This document shows positions 26,700 to 35,846 of a stretch of 64,000 nt of DNA, one piece after another. The notes under the pieces were generated by a model. The model did not search any database, was not told where the DNA came from, and worked only from the letters and a program-made list of their open reading frames with translations. A program made the translations under genes and the position numbers. Each line of letters opens with the position of its first letter. Position 1 is the first letter of the stretch. Source of the stretch: Caulobacter segnis ATCC 21756 (GTDB lineage Bacteria > Pseudomonadota > Alphaproteobacteria > Caulobacterales > Caulobacteraceae); the NCBI RefSeq assembly GCF_000092285.1, contig NC_014100.1, positions 3,596,001 through 3,660,000 on the forward strand. Direction: 5' to 3'.

Positions 26700-27065
26700 T
26701 GGTCGCTCCTCCGCCCGGCGCGCGCGATTCTGCGTCGAGCGATCACCGGTCTGCCAAGCTCTCCCCGAACGCTCGCCCGATCAATCGGATAATTTCTAAC
26801 TTGCACTAGAATATCGAGAGCATGTTAGATTTCTCCTTAGCTCGGCACGGGATGCAAGACCGTGCAGGCTTGGGGCGAAAAATGACGGACAACGTCCGCA
26901 TCCAAGGTCCGGCTTTTCCGACCGCCACGCGCGGTACGGCCGGCCGGCCGAGGCAGCCCTTCCCCAACGTCAAGAAAACCGCCCTTCCCTCCAGGAACTT
27001 CGGCCAAGCTCGAGCCGAAGCGGGACGACGCGCGGATAAAAATAAAACACATCAGGGAGTTACCA
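26700..27065. promoter_or_regulatory. Divergent control region between TetR gene and TBDR
   Basis: 366 bp without a credible gene. It contains a TCTAAC...GTTAGA inverted repeat at 26795-26829 in an AT-rich stretch (spacing 23 nt), a GGCCGGCCGG tract near 26940, and an AGGGAG ribosome site just before 27066. The repeat is a candidate TetR binding region, although its spacing is long for one dimer. Confidence 0.4.
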
Positions 27066-29570
27066 ATGAGAAACGTCCAGATGCTGGGGGTTTCGGCCCT
27101 GGCGCTCGCCATCGCCGCCCCCGCCTTCGCTCAACAAACCAGACCCGCTGACACCAACGCCATCGAAGAGATCGTCGTCACCGCCACCAAGCGGGAGCAG
27201 ACCCTCCAGGACGTGCCGATCTCGGTCGCCGTCACCGGCCAGCAGACGATCGAGCGGGCCCAGGTCCGCGACCTGATCGACCTGCAATCGGTCGTTCCGT
27301 CGCTAAAGGTCTCGCAATTCAACGCCACCGGTCAGACGAACTTCATCATCCGGGGCTTCGGCAACGGCAACGGCAATGACGGCATCGAAAGCTCGGTCGG
27401 CGTCTTTATCGACGGCGTATACCGCAGCCGCTCGGCCGCCGCGCTGGATGACCTGCCCGAGGTCGAGCGTATCGAAGTGCTGCGCGGTCCGCAGTCGACC
27501 CTGTTCGGCAAGAACGTGTCGGCCGGCGCGATCAGCATCGTCACCAAGCGCCCGCAGTTCGAGGCCGGCGGCAAGATCGAAGCCACGATCGGCAACTACG
27601 ACACCCGCCAGATCAAGGGCACCTTCACAGGGCCGCTCAGCGACACCTTGGCGGTCCGTCTGTCGGGCAGCCTGAACAAGCGCGACGGCTTCTTCACCAA
27701 CCTGACCACCGGCAGCGACGTCAACGACCGCGACCGCTGGTCGATCCGCGGCGACGTGCTGTGGGAGCCGACCGACAAGACCTCGGTTCGCTTCATCGCC
27801 GACTACAACAAGATCAACGAGACCTGCTGCGCGGTCAGCTCGATCCTGAACGGCCCGGCCACCCTGGCGATCGGCGCCGTGCTGAAGAAGCCGATCAGCG
27901 ACACGACCAAGGTCTTCGACCGCAACGTCATCTTCAACACCGACCCGGCCAACAACCTGTCGGGCAAGGGCGTCTCGGCCCAGGTCGATCATGACCTGAC
28001 CTTCGCCAAGCTGACGGCGATCACCGCCTACCGGAACCAGAAGAACGCGTCGTTCCAGGACATCGACTTCACCGGCGCGGACATCTCCAACAACCGCACC
28101 TCGAACGCGATCAAGACCTTCACCCAGGAAGTCCGCCTGGCCTCCAGCGGCGACGGCCCGATCAACTGGCTGATCGGCGGCTTCTATCAGAACGAAAAGC
28201 TCGATACCGGCCGCACGATCACCTACGGCTCGGACATCCGCGCCTTCGCCGACGCCCTCTCGGGCCCGGTGCCGGCCACGCTGCTGGGCGCCCTGCCCGC
28301 GACCCTGCGCCCGGCGCTGACCGGCCGCTCGAATCTCTATGCGCTGGAGTTCCTGCAGAGCCTGGCGACGCCGACCCTGGTGCGACCGGGCCTGACCTAC
28401 TTCCAGCCCGGCCAGGGGATCGACGACTACTACAACATGAAGCAGACGTCGTACTCGCTGTTCGGCCAGGTCGATTACCGCGTCACCGACAAGCTGACCC
28501 TGACGGGCGGCCTCGCCTATCTGAACGACGAGAAGAAGGCCCGCTCGAACGTGGTCATGAACGATCCGTTCTCGGCGCTGAATCTGGGCGCTGTGCCGCA
28601 GTTCCCGGCCCTGGGCCTGCCGGGAAACCTGTATAGCGCTCTCGGCGCCCTGCAGTTCTTCTATGGCAACACCACCAACCACGGGCCGGTCAACTTCCCG
28701 AACGCCAGCGAGTCCGGCGTGCTCAAGGCCGACAAGGTCACCTACGCGGTGCGGGCGGCCTACGACTTCGGTGCCATCAACGCCTATGTCAGCTACTCCA
28801 CGGGCTGGAAGGCCGGCGCCTACAACCTGTCGTCCGACAGCCGTCCGCCGAACGCCAACGGCGTGGGCCGCACGGCCAATCCGGAAAACGTCGACGTCTA
28901 CGAACTGGGCGTGAAGGCCAACTTCCCGGGCGGCTACGCCAACGTCGCGGTGTTCAAGCAGTCGATCAAGGGCTTCCAGTCCAACGCCTTCACCGGCCTC
29001 GGCTACAGCCTGGTCAACGCGGGCGAGGAGTCGGTCAAGGGCTTCGAGGTCGACAGCGCCTGGCGTCCGGTGAGCTGGCTGAACCTGGCCGCGGCGGTCA
29101 CCTATCTCGACCCGGTCTACGACAGCTTCACCGGCGCGGCCTGCGTGAACTACGACACGGCCCGCTGCCCGGTTGATCCGGCCACCGGCCGCCGTCCGAA
29201 CTTCCGCGACCTCACGGGCGATCGCCCGGCGGGTATCCCGAAGTGGTCGTTCTCGACCTCGGCCACGGTCAACCACGACTTCGGCGGCGACTACCAGGGC
29301 TACGCCCGGGTGGAGTATGACTACACCAGCAAGACCCAGCTGACCGAAACGACCCCGCCGGAGCTGTCGACCTGGGGCCAGAAGGTGGTCAACGCCAGCG
29401 TGGGCGTCACCAACACGGCCAAGCAGATCGAGGTCATGGTCTGGGCGCGTAACCTGACCAAGGACGATAGCCTGATCTCGACCTTCCCGACCGTGGCTCA
29501 GGACGGCAGCTACAGCGGCTATCCGAACGCCCCGCGCACCTACGGCGTGACGGTCCGCAAGTCGTTCTAG
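27066..29570 (+). CDS. TonB-dependent receptor (834 aa)
   Basis: Signal peptide ending ALAIAAPAFAQ, a TonB-box-like IEEIVVTATKREQTLQDVPISV, and a plug motif VERIEVLRGPQSTLFGKNVSAGAISIVTKRP. The 22-strand-type barrel ends in YGVTVRKSF. It is similar in style to the receptor at 1363. The TetR gene diverges from it and a frameshifted GH2 gene follows after a terminator. The substrate is probably a glycoside, inferred from the GH2 and MFS neighbours. Confidence 0.95.
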   Translation: MRNVQMLGVSALALAIAAPAFAQQTRPADTNAIEEIVVTATKREQTLQDVPISVAVTGQQTIERAQVRDLIDLQSVVPSLKVSQFNATGQTNFIIRGFGNGNGNDGIESSVGVFIDGVYRSRSAAALDDLPEVERIEVLRGPQSTLFGKNVSAGAISIVTKRPQFEAGGKIEATIGNYDTRQIKGTFTGPLSDTLAVRLSGSLNKRDGFFTNLTTGSDVNDRDRWSIRGDVLWEPTDKTSVRFIADYNKINETCCAVSSILNGPATLAIGAVLKKPISDTTKVFDRNVIFNTDPANNLSGKGVSAQVDHDLTFAKLTAITAYRNQKNASFQDIDFTGADISNNRTSNAIKTFTQEVRLASSGDGPINWLIGGFYQNEKLDTGRTITYGSDIRAFADALSGPVPATLLGALPATLRPALTGRSNLYALEFLQSLATPTLVRPGLTYFQPGQGIDDYYNMKQTSYSLFGQVDYRVTDKLTLTGGLAYLNDEKKARSNVVMNDPFSALNLGAVPQFPALGLPGNLYSALGALQFFYGNTTNHGPVNFPNASESGVLKADKVTYAVRAAYDFGAINAYVSYSTGWKAGAYNLSSDSRPPNANGVGRTANPENVDVYELGVKANFPGGYANVAVFKQSIKGFQSNAFTGLGYSLVNAGEESVKGFEVDSAWRPVSWLNLAAAVTYLDPVYDSFTGAACVNYDTARCPVDPATGRRPNFRDLTGDRPAGIPKWSFSTSATVNHDFGGDYQGYARVEYDYTSKTQLTETTPPELSTWGQKVVNASVGVTNTAKQIEVMVWARNLTKDDSLISTFPTVAQDGSYSGYPNAPRTYGVTVRKSF

Positions 29571-29591
29571 TCTCGGATCACCACCGCCAGG

Positions 29592-29622
29592 AAGGGCGGC
29601 CTCGCTTAGCGGGGCCGCCCTT
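29592..29622 (+). terminator. Terminator after the TBDR
   Basis: Perfect 10-bp arms AAGGGCGGCC / GGCCGCCCTT followed by a T-rich tract (TTTCTATTTT). Confidence 0.85.
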
Positions 29623-29710
29623 TCTATTTTCCAGAGTGGCCTGACCGCTATCCGAGGGCGTCAGACCATGCTTCAACCTTCCGGCAGGCCAAAGGCCGCG
29701 GGAGGACCTG

Positions 29711-31572
29711 ATGGGAATGGGACTGAAGACCCTGATTGGCGCGGCGTGCGCCCTGGTGATCGCGACGCCCTTGGCGGCCTTTGCGTCTTCGCCGACCCTG
29801 ACTCGCGCGGACCTCCGCGATGGCGTGGACCTCTCGGGAACCTGGCGCTACTCGGTCGATCCCTATCGCGACGGTCTGGCCGGCTTCCATCGCGGCGCGC
29901 CGGGCCCAGGCCACCGCCGCTACGACGACGTCGATGTCGACGCCCTGACGCGGACCAAGCCGACCGCGCTCTATGAATACGACATGGACAGGAGCTCGAC
30001 GGCGACCCTGCCCCAGGGCTGGATCGGCCACGACCCGACCCTGCGCCACTACCAGGGCCTGATGTGGTACCAGCGCCGCTTCGACGCGCCGGCGCTCAAG
30101 CCTGGCCAGCGCGCCTTCCTGCGCTTCGAGGCGGTCAACTACACCGCCAAGGTCTACCTGAACGGCAAGCCCGTCGGCGAACACGAAGGCGGCTTCACGC
30201 CGTTCTCGATGGAGGTCACCGACGCCCTTCGCGCCAGCAACAACCAGGTGACCGTGGGCGTCGACTCCACGCCCCAGGCCGATGGCGTGCCGCCGCCGGT
30301 CACCGACTGGGAGAACTATGGCGGCGTCACCCGTCCGATGCGCCTGGTCATCACGCCCGGCACATTCATCGACGACGCCTGGGTGCGCCTGTCCAAGGAC
30401 GGCAAGATCGCCGCGACGGTGAAGCTGGACGGCGCGCAAGCCGCGAACCAGGAGGTCCACGTCCGCGTCGCCGAACTGGGCCTCGACATCGCCGGCAGGA
30501 CCGACGCGCAAGGCGTGCTGAACGTCTCGGCGCCCGCGCCCAAGCGTCTCGCCCGCTGGTCGCCAGAAAGCCCCAAGCTGTACGATGTCGTCGTCCAGGC
30601 CGGCGACGACCGGATGACCGACCGCGTCGGCTTCCGCACCATCGAGACCAAGGGCTCGGAGATCCTGCTGAACGGCAAGCCGATCTTCCTGCGCGGCATC
30701 TCGATCCACGAGGAGGAGCTGGGCGACACCCCCGCCCGCACGATCACCGAGGCCGGAGCTCGCGCCCTGCTCAGCGAGGTGAAGGAGGGCCTGCACGGCA
30801 ACTTCGTGCGACTGGCCCACTATCCCCACAGCGAGATCACCACGCGCCTGGCCGACGAAATGGGCCTGCTGGTCTGGAGCGAGATCCCGGTCTACTGGCT
30901 GGTCGACTTCGCCAATCCCCGCACCCTCTCCCTGGCGCGCGGCACATGCTGGCCGACAACATCCGCCGCGACCGCAACCGCGCCTCGATCATCCTATGGA
31001 GCGTCGCCAACGAGACGCCGATCACCGAAGCCCGGAACAGCTTCCTCTACCAGCTGGTCGACGACGTCCGCGCCCTCGACGACAGCCGGCTGGTCACGGC
31101 GGCCCTGCTGACCGACCGCAAGACCGTCGACGGCCGCCCGCTGATGGGCCTCAATGATCCCCTGGCCGACAAGCTCGATGTGCTGTCCGCCAACACCTAC
31201 AACGGCTGGTACAGCGACGACGCGCTCGACACCCTGCCCGACATGGCCTGGAAGGCCACGGACAAGCCGCTGGTGTTCTCGGAGTTCGGCGCCGACGCCC
31301 TGGCCGGCTTCAGCGACCCGGTGCTGATGCGCAAGTTCTCCGAGGACTTCCAGAAGCGCTACTACGAGAAGACCCTGGCCATGGCCCGCAAGATCCCGAC
31401 TTTGCGCGGCATGTCGCCCTGGATCCTCAAGGACTTCCGCAGCCCCCGGCGCCAGCACCCGGTCTACCAGCAGGGCTGGAACCGCAAGGGCCTGATCTCG
31501 CCGACGGGGCGCCGCAAGCCGGCGTTCTTCGTGCTGCGCGGCTTCTATGACGAGAAGGCGGCGAGCCAGTGA
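29711..31572 (+). pseudogene. Secreted glycoside hydrolase family 2 enzyme with a frame break
   Basis: The signal peptide and the sugar-binding and Ig-like domains (YQRRFDAPALKPGQ, NYTAKVYLNGKPVGEHEGGFTPF, RPMRLVITPG) run in one frame up to about 30940. The rest of the catalytic barrel (HMLADNIRRDRNRASIILW onward) continues in a frame that requires one extra base near 30938-30946. Both catalytic glutamates lie after the break: the acid/base in SVANE (codon 31012-31014) and the nucleophile in FSEFGAD (31282-31284). A product from the first frame alone would be inactive. Activity could be beta-glucuronidase- or beta-galactosidase-like. GGAGG precedes the ATG. Could be decay or a one-base sequencing error. 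Confidence 0.8.
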
Positions 31573-31582
31573 GGCCGCGCCG

Positions 31583-31602
31583 TATCCGACCAAAGTCGGA
31601 TA
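31583..31602. terminator. Hairpin after GH2
   Basis: Perfect stem TATCCGAC / GTCGGATA with a CAAA loop, 11 bp beyond the GH2 stop. No T-tract, so termination is only suggested. Confidence 0.5.
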
Positions 31603-31619
31603 GATCGCTCCAGGCCTTT

Positions 31620-31651
31620 GGGATAGCGCTAGCGCATGTCAGCGTTATCCC
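31620..31651. repeat. Second hairpin between GH2 and MFS
   Basis: GGGATA-g-CGCT / AGCG-t-TATCCC arms with a 10-nt loop and one mismatch. It lies 115 bp before the MFS start and may be a regulatory stem-loop or a palindromic unit. Confidence 0.45.
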
Positions 31652-31765
31652 GACCGTCGGCGCTCGCCCAACGACACGATCAGGCGGGGACGGCATGACG
31701 ACGCGGCCCAACGCGAGAGCGGCGGCCTTAAGGCCCGCTCTCCTCCTCATCCCGGTGACCATCGC

Positions 31766-33076
31766 ATGAGCCTGGAAGTCTCCACCGTCCGCCGGGTCAC
31801 CGCGCGGCTGATGCCGCTGTTCTGCGTGATGTACCTGATCGCGTACATCGATCGGCAGAACGTCTCCTACGCCAAGCTGGAGATGGTCCAGGCCCTGGGC
31901 CTCAGCGAGGCCGCCTACGGCCTCGGCGCCAGCCTGTTCTTCATCGGCTACTTCCTGTTCGAGGCGCCCTCGAACCTGATCCTGGCCAAGGTCGGCGCGC
32001 GGGTCTGGTTCGCCCGGATCATGTTCACCTGGGGCCTCGTGACCCTGGCCCTCGGCTTCACCCAGAACGCGACGATGTTCTACATCCTGCGCTTCCTGCT
32101 GGGGGTGACCGAGGCTGGCTTCTTCCCGGGGGTGCTGTACGTCCTGACCCTGTGGTTCCCGCACGCCCACCGCGCCCGCATGGTGGGCCTGTTCATGATC
32201 GCCTCGGCCCTGGCCAACGCCGTCGGCGCGATGATCGGCGGCGCCTTGCTTGATCTGCATGGCCTGATGGGTCTGGCGGGCTGGCAGTGGGTGTTCCTGG
32301 CCACCGGGGCCCCCGCCATCCTGATGACGCCCTACGTGCTCTGGAAGCTGCCCAACGGGCCGGACAAGGCCCCCTGGCTGGCGCCCGAGCAGAAGGCCTG
32401 GCTGGCCAAGACGCTCGCCGACGAGGACGTGGGCCAGGACACCAGCCACGCCGGGGCCTGGAAGGCCATGCTGGACCCGCGCGTGCTGCTGCTGGCGGGC
32501 CTCTATATCGGCATGCCGCTGGGGGCCTATGGCCTCAGCTACTGGCTGCCCACGATCGTCAAGGCCTTCGGCGTCTCCAACACCGTCAACGGCCTGATCA
32601 ACATCATCCCCTGGATCCTGGTGGCCGCCGCGCTGTGGTGGGTGCCCCAGCACGCCGCCAAGCGCGGCTTCACCGTGTGGCACGTGGCCGGCCCGCCGCT
32701 GCTGGCCGCCGTCGCCCTGGTGGCCAGCGTCGTCGTGCCAGGAACCTGGGCCAAGTTCGCCCTGCTCTGCATCGCCGCCCCGGCCATCTTCGCCGGCCAA
32801 CCGGGCTTCTGGAGCCTGCCGCCCAGCTTCCTGCGCGGCCCGCGCGCCGCCGCCGGCATCGCGGCGATCAACGCGGTCGGCAACCTCGGCGGCTTCATCG
32901 CTCAGAACGTGGTGCCGATCATCCGCGACTCAACCGGCAGCAATCTGGCCCCGATGTTGTTCCTCGCCGCCTGCCTGACGCTGACCGGCGGCCTCGTCTT
33001 CGTGGCCTTCCGCGTATTGGGGACGGGAGTCAGGCCCGTACAACCTCCGGAAATGCCTAAATCCCAGGCAAAATAA
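31766..33076 (+). CDS. MFS transporter, ACS family (436 aa)
   Basis: Twelve-helix permease opening with VTARLMPLFCVMYLIAYIDRQNVSYAKLEM. The D-R-x-N in the first helix and LLGVTEAGFFPGVLYVLTLWFPHAHRARMVG after helix 4 are hallmarks of the anion:cation symporter family (tartrate, galactonate and phthalate types). It follows the GH2 gene in the same direction, so it likely imports the released acidic sugar. A T-rich terminator follows at 33196. Confidence 0.9.
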   Translation: MSLEVSTVRRVTARLMPLFCVMYLIAYIDRQNVSYAKLEMVQALGLSEAAYGLGASLFFIGYFLFEAPSNLILAKVGARVWFARIMFTWGLVTLALGFTQNATMFYILRFLLGVTEAGFFPGVLYVLTLWFPHAHRARMVGLFMIASALANAVGAMIGGALLDLHGLMGLAGWQWVFLATGAPAILMTPYVLWKLPNGPDKAPWLAPEQKAWLAKTLADEDVGQDTSHAGAWKAMLDPRVLLLAGLYIGMPLGAYGLSYWLPTIVKAFGVSNTVNGLINIIPWILVAAALWWVPQHAAKRGFTVWHVAGPPLLAAVALVASVVVPGTWAKFALLCIAAPAIFAGQPGFWSLPPSFLRGPRAAAGIAAINAVGNLGGFIAQNVVPIIRDSTGSNLAPMLFLAACLTLTGGLVFVAFRVLGTGVRPVQPPEMPKSQAK

Positions 33077-33195
33077 GGGTTCCGCGCCCGATTGTCGCAG
33101 TCGCGCAACCACAAGGAGCGTTGCCATTCCGGCAGGATTCGTTAATTGATCTTGCACTCGGCGCACCCCACCGCGCCGACACCTTTTTGTTTCGG

Positions 33196-33236
33196 CCGGC
33201 CGGCTCGTCTTCTGGACGTGTCGGCCGGTTTTTTTC
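33196..33236 (+). terminator. Terminator after the MFS gene
   Basis: CCGGCCG / CGGCCGG arms followed by eight T's with one late C, located between the MFS gene and the convergent dioxygenase gene. Confidence 0.8.
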
Positions 33237-33252
33237 TTTCCCGTCAAAAATC

Positions 33253-34140
33253 TCAGAAGGGCTTGTCGCCCTTGATCGTCACGCGCTCGACGACGCGCTC
33301 CTGGGGCCAATAGTCCAGCACCGCGTAATGCTGGGTCGCCCGGTTATCCCAGAAGACGATGGCGTTAGGGGTCCAGCGGAAGCGGACCTGGTATTCGGGG
33401 GCCTTCACCCGGTCGAGCAGCTCGTTCAGCAGCGCCTTGGCCTCGTCCTCCGGCAGGCCCAGGATGCGGGTCGTGAAGACCTTGTTGACGAACAGGTGCT
33501 TCTCGCCGGTTTCCGGATGGGTGCGGACCACCGGATGGACCATCGGAGGATAGGCGGCGCGCAGCTCCTGGCGCTTGGCCTCGTCGACCCGATAGCCATA
33601 GCTCTGGATGATGTCGTGCTCGGCCGTCAGGTCGGCGATCTGGTCTTTCAGCTTCGGCGGCAGGTCGCGGTAGATCGCGGCCGTATCGGCGAACAGGGTG
33701 TCCCCGCCCAGCGGCGGCATCTGGCGCATGCGCAGCACCCCGCCCATGGACGGCGCTTCGCGGAAGGTGACGTCGGTGTGCCACTTGTTGGCGGCGCGGA
33801 CGATCGGGACGATGTCCTCGCGCAGCTTCATGCCGTCGGCCGCCTCAATGTGCAGGATCTCCGGAAAGCCCGGCACGTGCGACGTCACCGGATGCCCCTC
33901 GAGGTCCCCGAAGTAGCGACCAAAGCGGACGTGGTCCTCGTAGCTGATGTCCTGGTCGCGGAAGAACACGACCTTGTAGCGCAGCAGCGCCGCCCGGATC
34001 GCGGCGACGATCTCAGGCTTCAGGGGCGCGCGGAGGTCGATGCCGGAGATCTCCGCGCCAAGGACCGTCCCCGCGGGGGTCACGGTCAGTCCGGCGTAGA
34101 GGGCGGCGTCCTGTTCGGAAATGGAGACGGGGGCGTTCAT
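33253..34140 (-). CDS. TauD/TfdA-family 2-oxoglutarate-dependent dioxygenase (295 aa)
   Basis: The iron-binding motif WHTDVTF (His, Asp) is at about residue 110, the distal His lies in RATQHYAVLDYW, and an Arg follows in RVVERVTI. LGAEISGIDL near the N-terminus is typical of TauD-like enzymes. Taurine dioxygenase itself or a related alkylsulfonate/aryloxy dioxygenase are possible; no sulphonate transporter is nearby, so substrate is open. The ATG at 34140 has GGGAG 6 nt upstream. A perfect TetR-like palindrome lies 48 bp upstream. Confidence 0.87.
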   Translation of the reverse strand: MNAPVSISEQDAALYAGLTVTPAGTVLGAEISGIDLRAPLKPEIVAAIRAALLRYKVVFFRDQDISYEDHVRFGRYFGDLEGHPVTSHVPGFPEILHIEAADGMKLREDIVPIVRAANKWHTDVTFREAPSMGGVLRMRQMPPLGGDTLFADTAAIYRDLPPKLKDQIADLTAEHDIIQSYGYRVDEAKRQELRAAYPPMVHPVVRTHPETGEKHLFVNKVFTTRILGLPEDEAKALLNELLDRVKAPEYQVRFRWTPNAIVFWDNRATQHYAVLDYWPQERVVERVTIKGDKPF

Positions 34141-34187
34141 GGCGTTCTCCCAAGGCCGTCTTCGGCGGCGCATGGGAGAACACTACG

Positions 34188-34204
34188 AGTGAACGACGTT
34201 CACT
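34188..34204. promoter_or_regulatory. TetR-type operator in front of the dioxygenase gene
   Basis: Perfect 17-bp palindrome AGTGAACGACGTTCACT (8-bp arms, one central base), in the 77-bp gap between the dioxygenase start and the GH43 stop. Confidence 0.6.
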
Positions 34205-34217
34205 CAATTCACAAATT

Positions 34218-35846
34218 CTAGGGTCGGTATTCCCGTTCCTCGTAGTCGAACCAGTCGAAGTCCGCCGCCGCGCCCTGCCCCGACATGTCCTGGCAGGCCA
34301 TGCCGACGAAGGCGCCGGTGAAGTTCGGCGCGCCCGGCGCGGTGGCCTCGTCCGACAGGATCGAAGCGTCGAACACCTCGGGCAACCAGGTCCACGCGCC
34401 GCCACCCTGGCGGAAGGCGAAGCGCAGGCGCTCGAAATCGACCTCGACACGCAGCTCGACCGGGCCTGAGGCCAGCGGGAGGGGCGTGGTGAAGCTGTCG
34501 GCCTGAGGGCTGTCGGGCGTGCAGGTCATGACCCGCAGATGCTTGCCGATGTCCTCGTCGTGCGTGACGTGCAGATAGTGCAGCTTCGAGCCGTTGTAGT
34601 AGCAGATCAGGCCCGCCGCCTGCTGGAAGTGCTCGGGCTCGAACGCGACCACGGTGGCGGCCGAGTAGCAGTGCGCCTGCTGGCGGCGAGCGACCAGCGC
34701 CTGGCGGAACAGGCTGCCGAGCGTCTCCCGGCCATAGAGGCGCAGCGAACCCGGCTTGGCGGTCAGGCTGAAGATCTCCTCCGGATAGGGCGTCCGCAGC
34801 CACTGGAAGTCGATCAGCAGGCTCGCCGCGTCGAAGTCCTCGCGGACGGGCGCGGCCGGCCAGGCATGCTCGGGCAGGTTCGGCGCGGGCGTCTCCAGCG
34901 TCGGGTCGCCGGAGCCGTCCAGGGTGCGCGGCCAGCCGTCCTCGCCCCAGACGACCTTCTGGATCGCGGTCTCGCGGCCCAGGGTGCAACGGCCGCGGTT
35001 CGGGATCGGTCGGCCGACCAGATAGACCGCGTAGGTCTCGCCCTCGGCGGTCTCGACGAGGTCGGCGTGGCCGGCGCGCTGCAGCGGCGCATGCGGACGA
35101 TCCCGCGCGGTCACCAGATAGGTGTCCGGGTGCAGCTCATAGGGGCCGTCGATCGTGCGCGAACGGGCCATGGTCACCGCGTGGCCCCAGCCCGTGCCGC
35201 CCTCGGCCGTGATCAGGTAATACCAGCCGTCGCGCTTGTAGAGGTGGGGCGCCTCGGTCAGGCCGATCGGCGTCCCCTCGAAGATCACCTTGCGCTGGCC
35301 GACCAGGCGGCTTTCGGCGGGTGAGAACTCCTGCAGCACGATGCCAGCGAAGCGGTTCTTGCCCGGGCGGTGATCCCACAGCTGGTTGACCAGCCACTTG
35401 CGGCCGTCGTCGTCATGAAACAGCGAGGGGTCGAAGCCGGAGCTGTTCAGATAGACCGGCTCGGACCATTCGCCGTCGATCGTCTCGCAGGTGACCAGGT
35501 AATTGTGGAAGTCCCGCAGAGACGCGCCCGAGGCGCCGCCCACGGTCGTGCGGCCATAGCGCTTGACGTCGGTGTAGATCAGCCAGAACCGGCCGTCGGC
35601 GTAGGACAGGCATGGCGCCCAGACCCCGCACCCATCCGGGTCGCCCAGCATGTTCACCTGGCTGGCGCGCTGCAGCGGCCGGCTCAGCAGACGCCAGTTC
35701 TTCAGGTCGCGCGAGTGGTGGATCTGTACGCCCGGGAACCACTCGAAGGTCGAGACGGCGATGTAGTAGTCGTCCCCCACCCGCACGATCGACGGATCGG
35801 GGTTGAAGCCGCGCAGAATGGGGTTGCGGATCACGGGTACGCTCAC
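34218..35846 (-). CDS. Glycoside hydrolase family 43 (beta-xylosidase/arabinofuranosidase type, 542 aa)
   Basis: Five-bladed propeller enzyme. The N-terminus NPILRGFNPDPSIVRVGDDYYIAVSTFEWFPGV holds the catalytic base Asp (in NPDPS), and GVWAPCLSYADGRFWLIYTD is the second conserved block. The C-terminal ~200 residues form a beta-sandwich typical of GH43 xylosidases. No signal peptide, so cytoplasmic. The GTG start overlaps the MFS stop (GTGA), which gives an MFS-GH43 operon for imported xylo- or arabino-oligosaccharides. Confidence 0.9.
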   Translation of the reverse strand: MSVPVIRNPILRGFNPDPSIVRVGDDYYIAVSTFEWFPGVQIHHSRDLKNWRLLSRPLQRASQVNMLGDPDGCGVWAPCLSYADGRFWLIYTDVKRYGRTTVGGASGASLRDFHNYLVTCETIDGEWSEPVYLNSSGFDPSLFHDDDGRKWLVNQLWDHRPGKNRFAGIVLQEFSPAESRLVGQRKVIFEGTPIGLTEAPHLYKRDGWYYLITAEGGTGWGHAVTMARSRTIDGPYELHPDTYLVTARDRPHAPLQRAGHADLVETAEGETYAVYLVGRPIPNRGRCTLGRETAIQKVVWGEDGWPRTLDGSGDPTLETPAPNLPEHAWPAAPVREDFDAASLLIDFQWLRTPYPEEIFSLTAKPGSLRLYGRETLGSLFRQALVARRQQAHCYSAATVVAFEPEHFQQAAGLICYYNGSKLHYLHVTHDEDIGKHLRVMTCTPDSPQADSFTTPLPLASGPVELRVEVDFERLRFAFRQGGGAWTWLPEVFDASILSDEATAPGAPNFTGAFVGMACQDMSGQGAAADFDWFDYEEREYRP

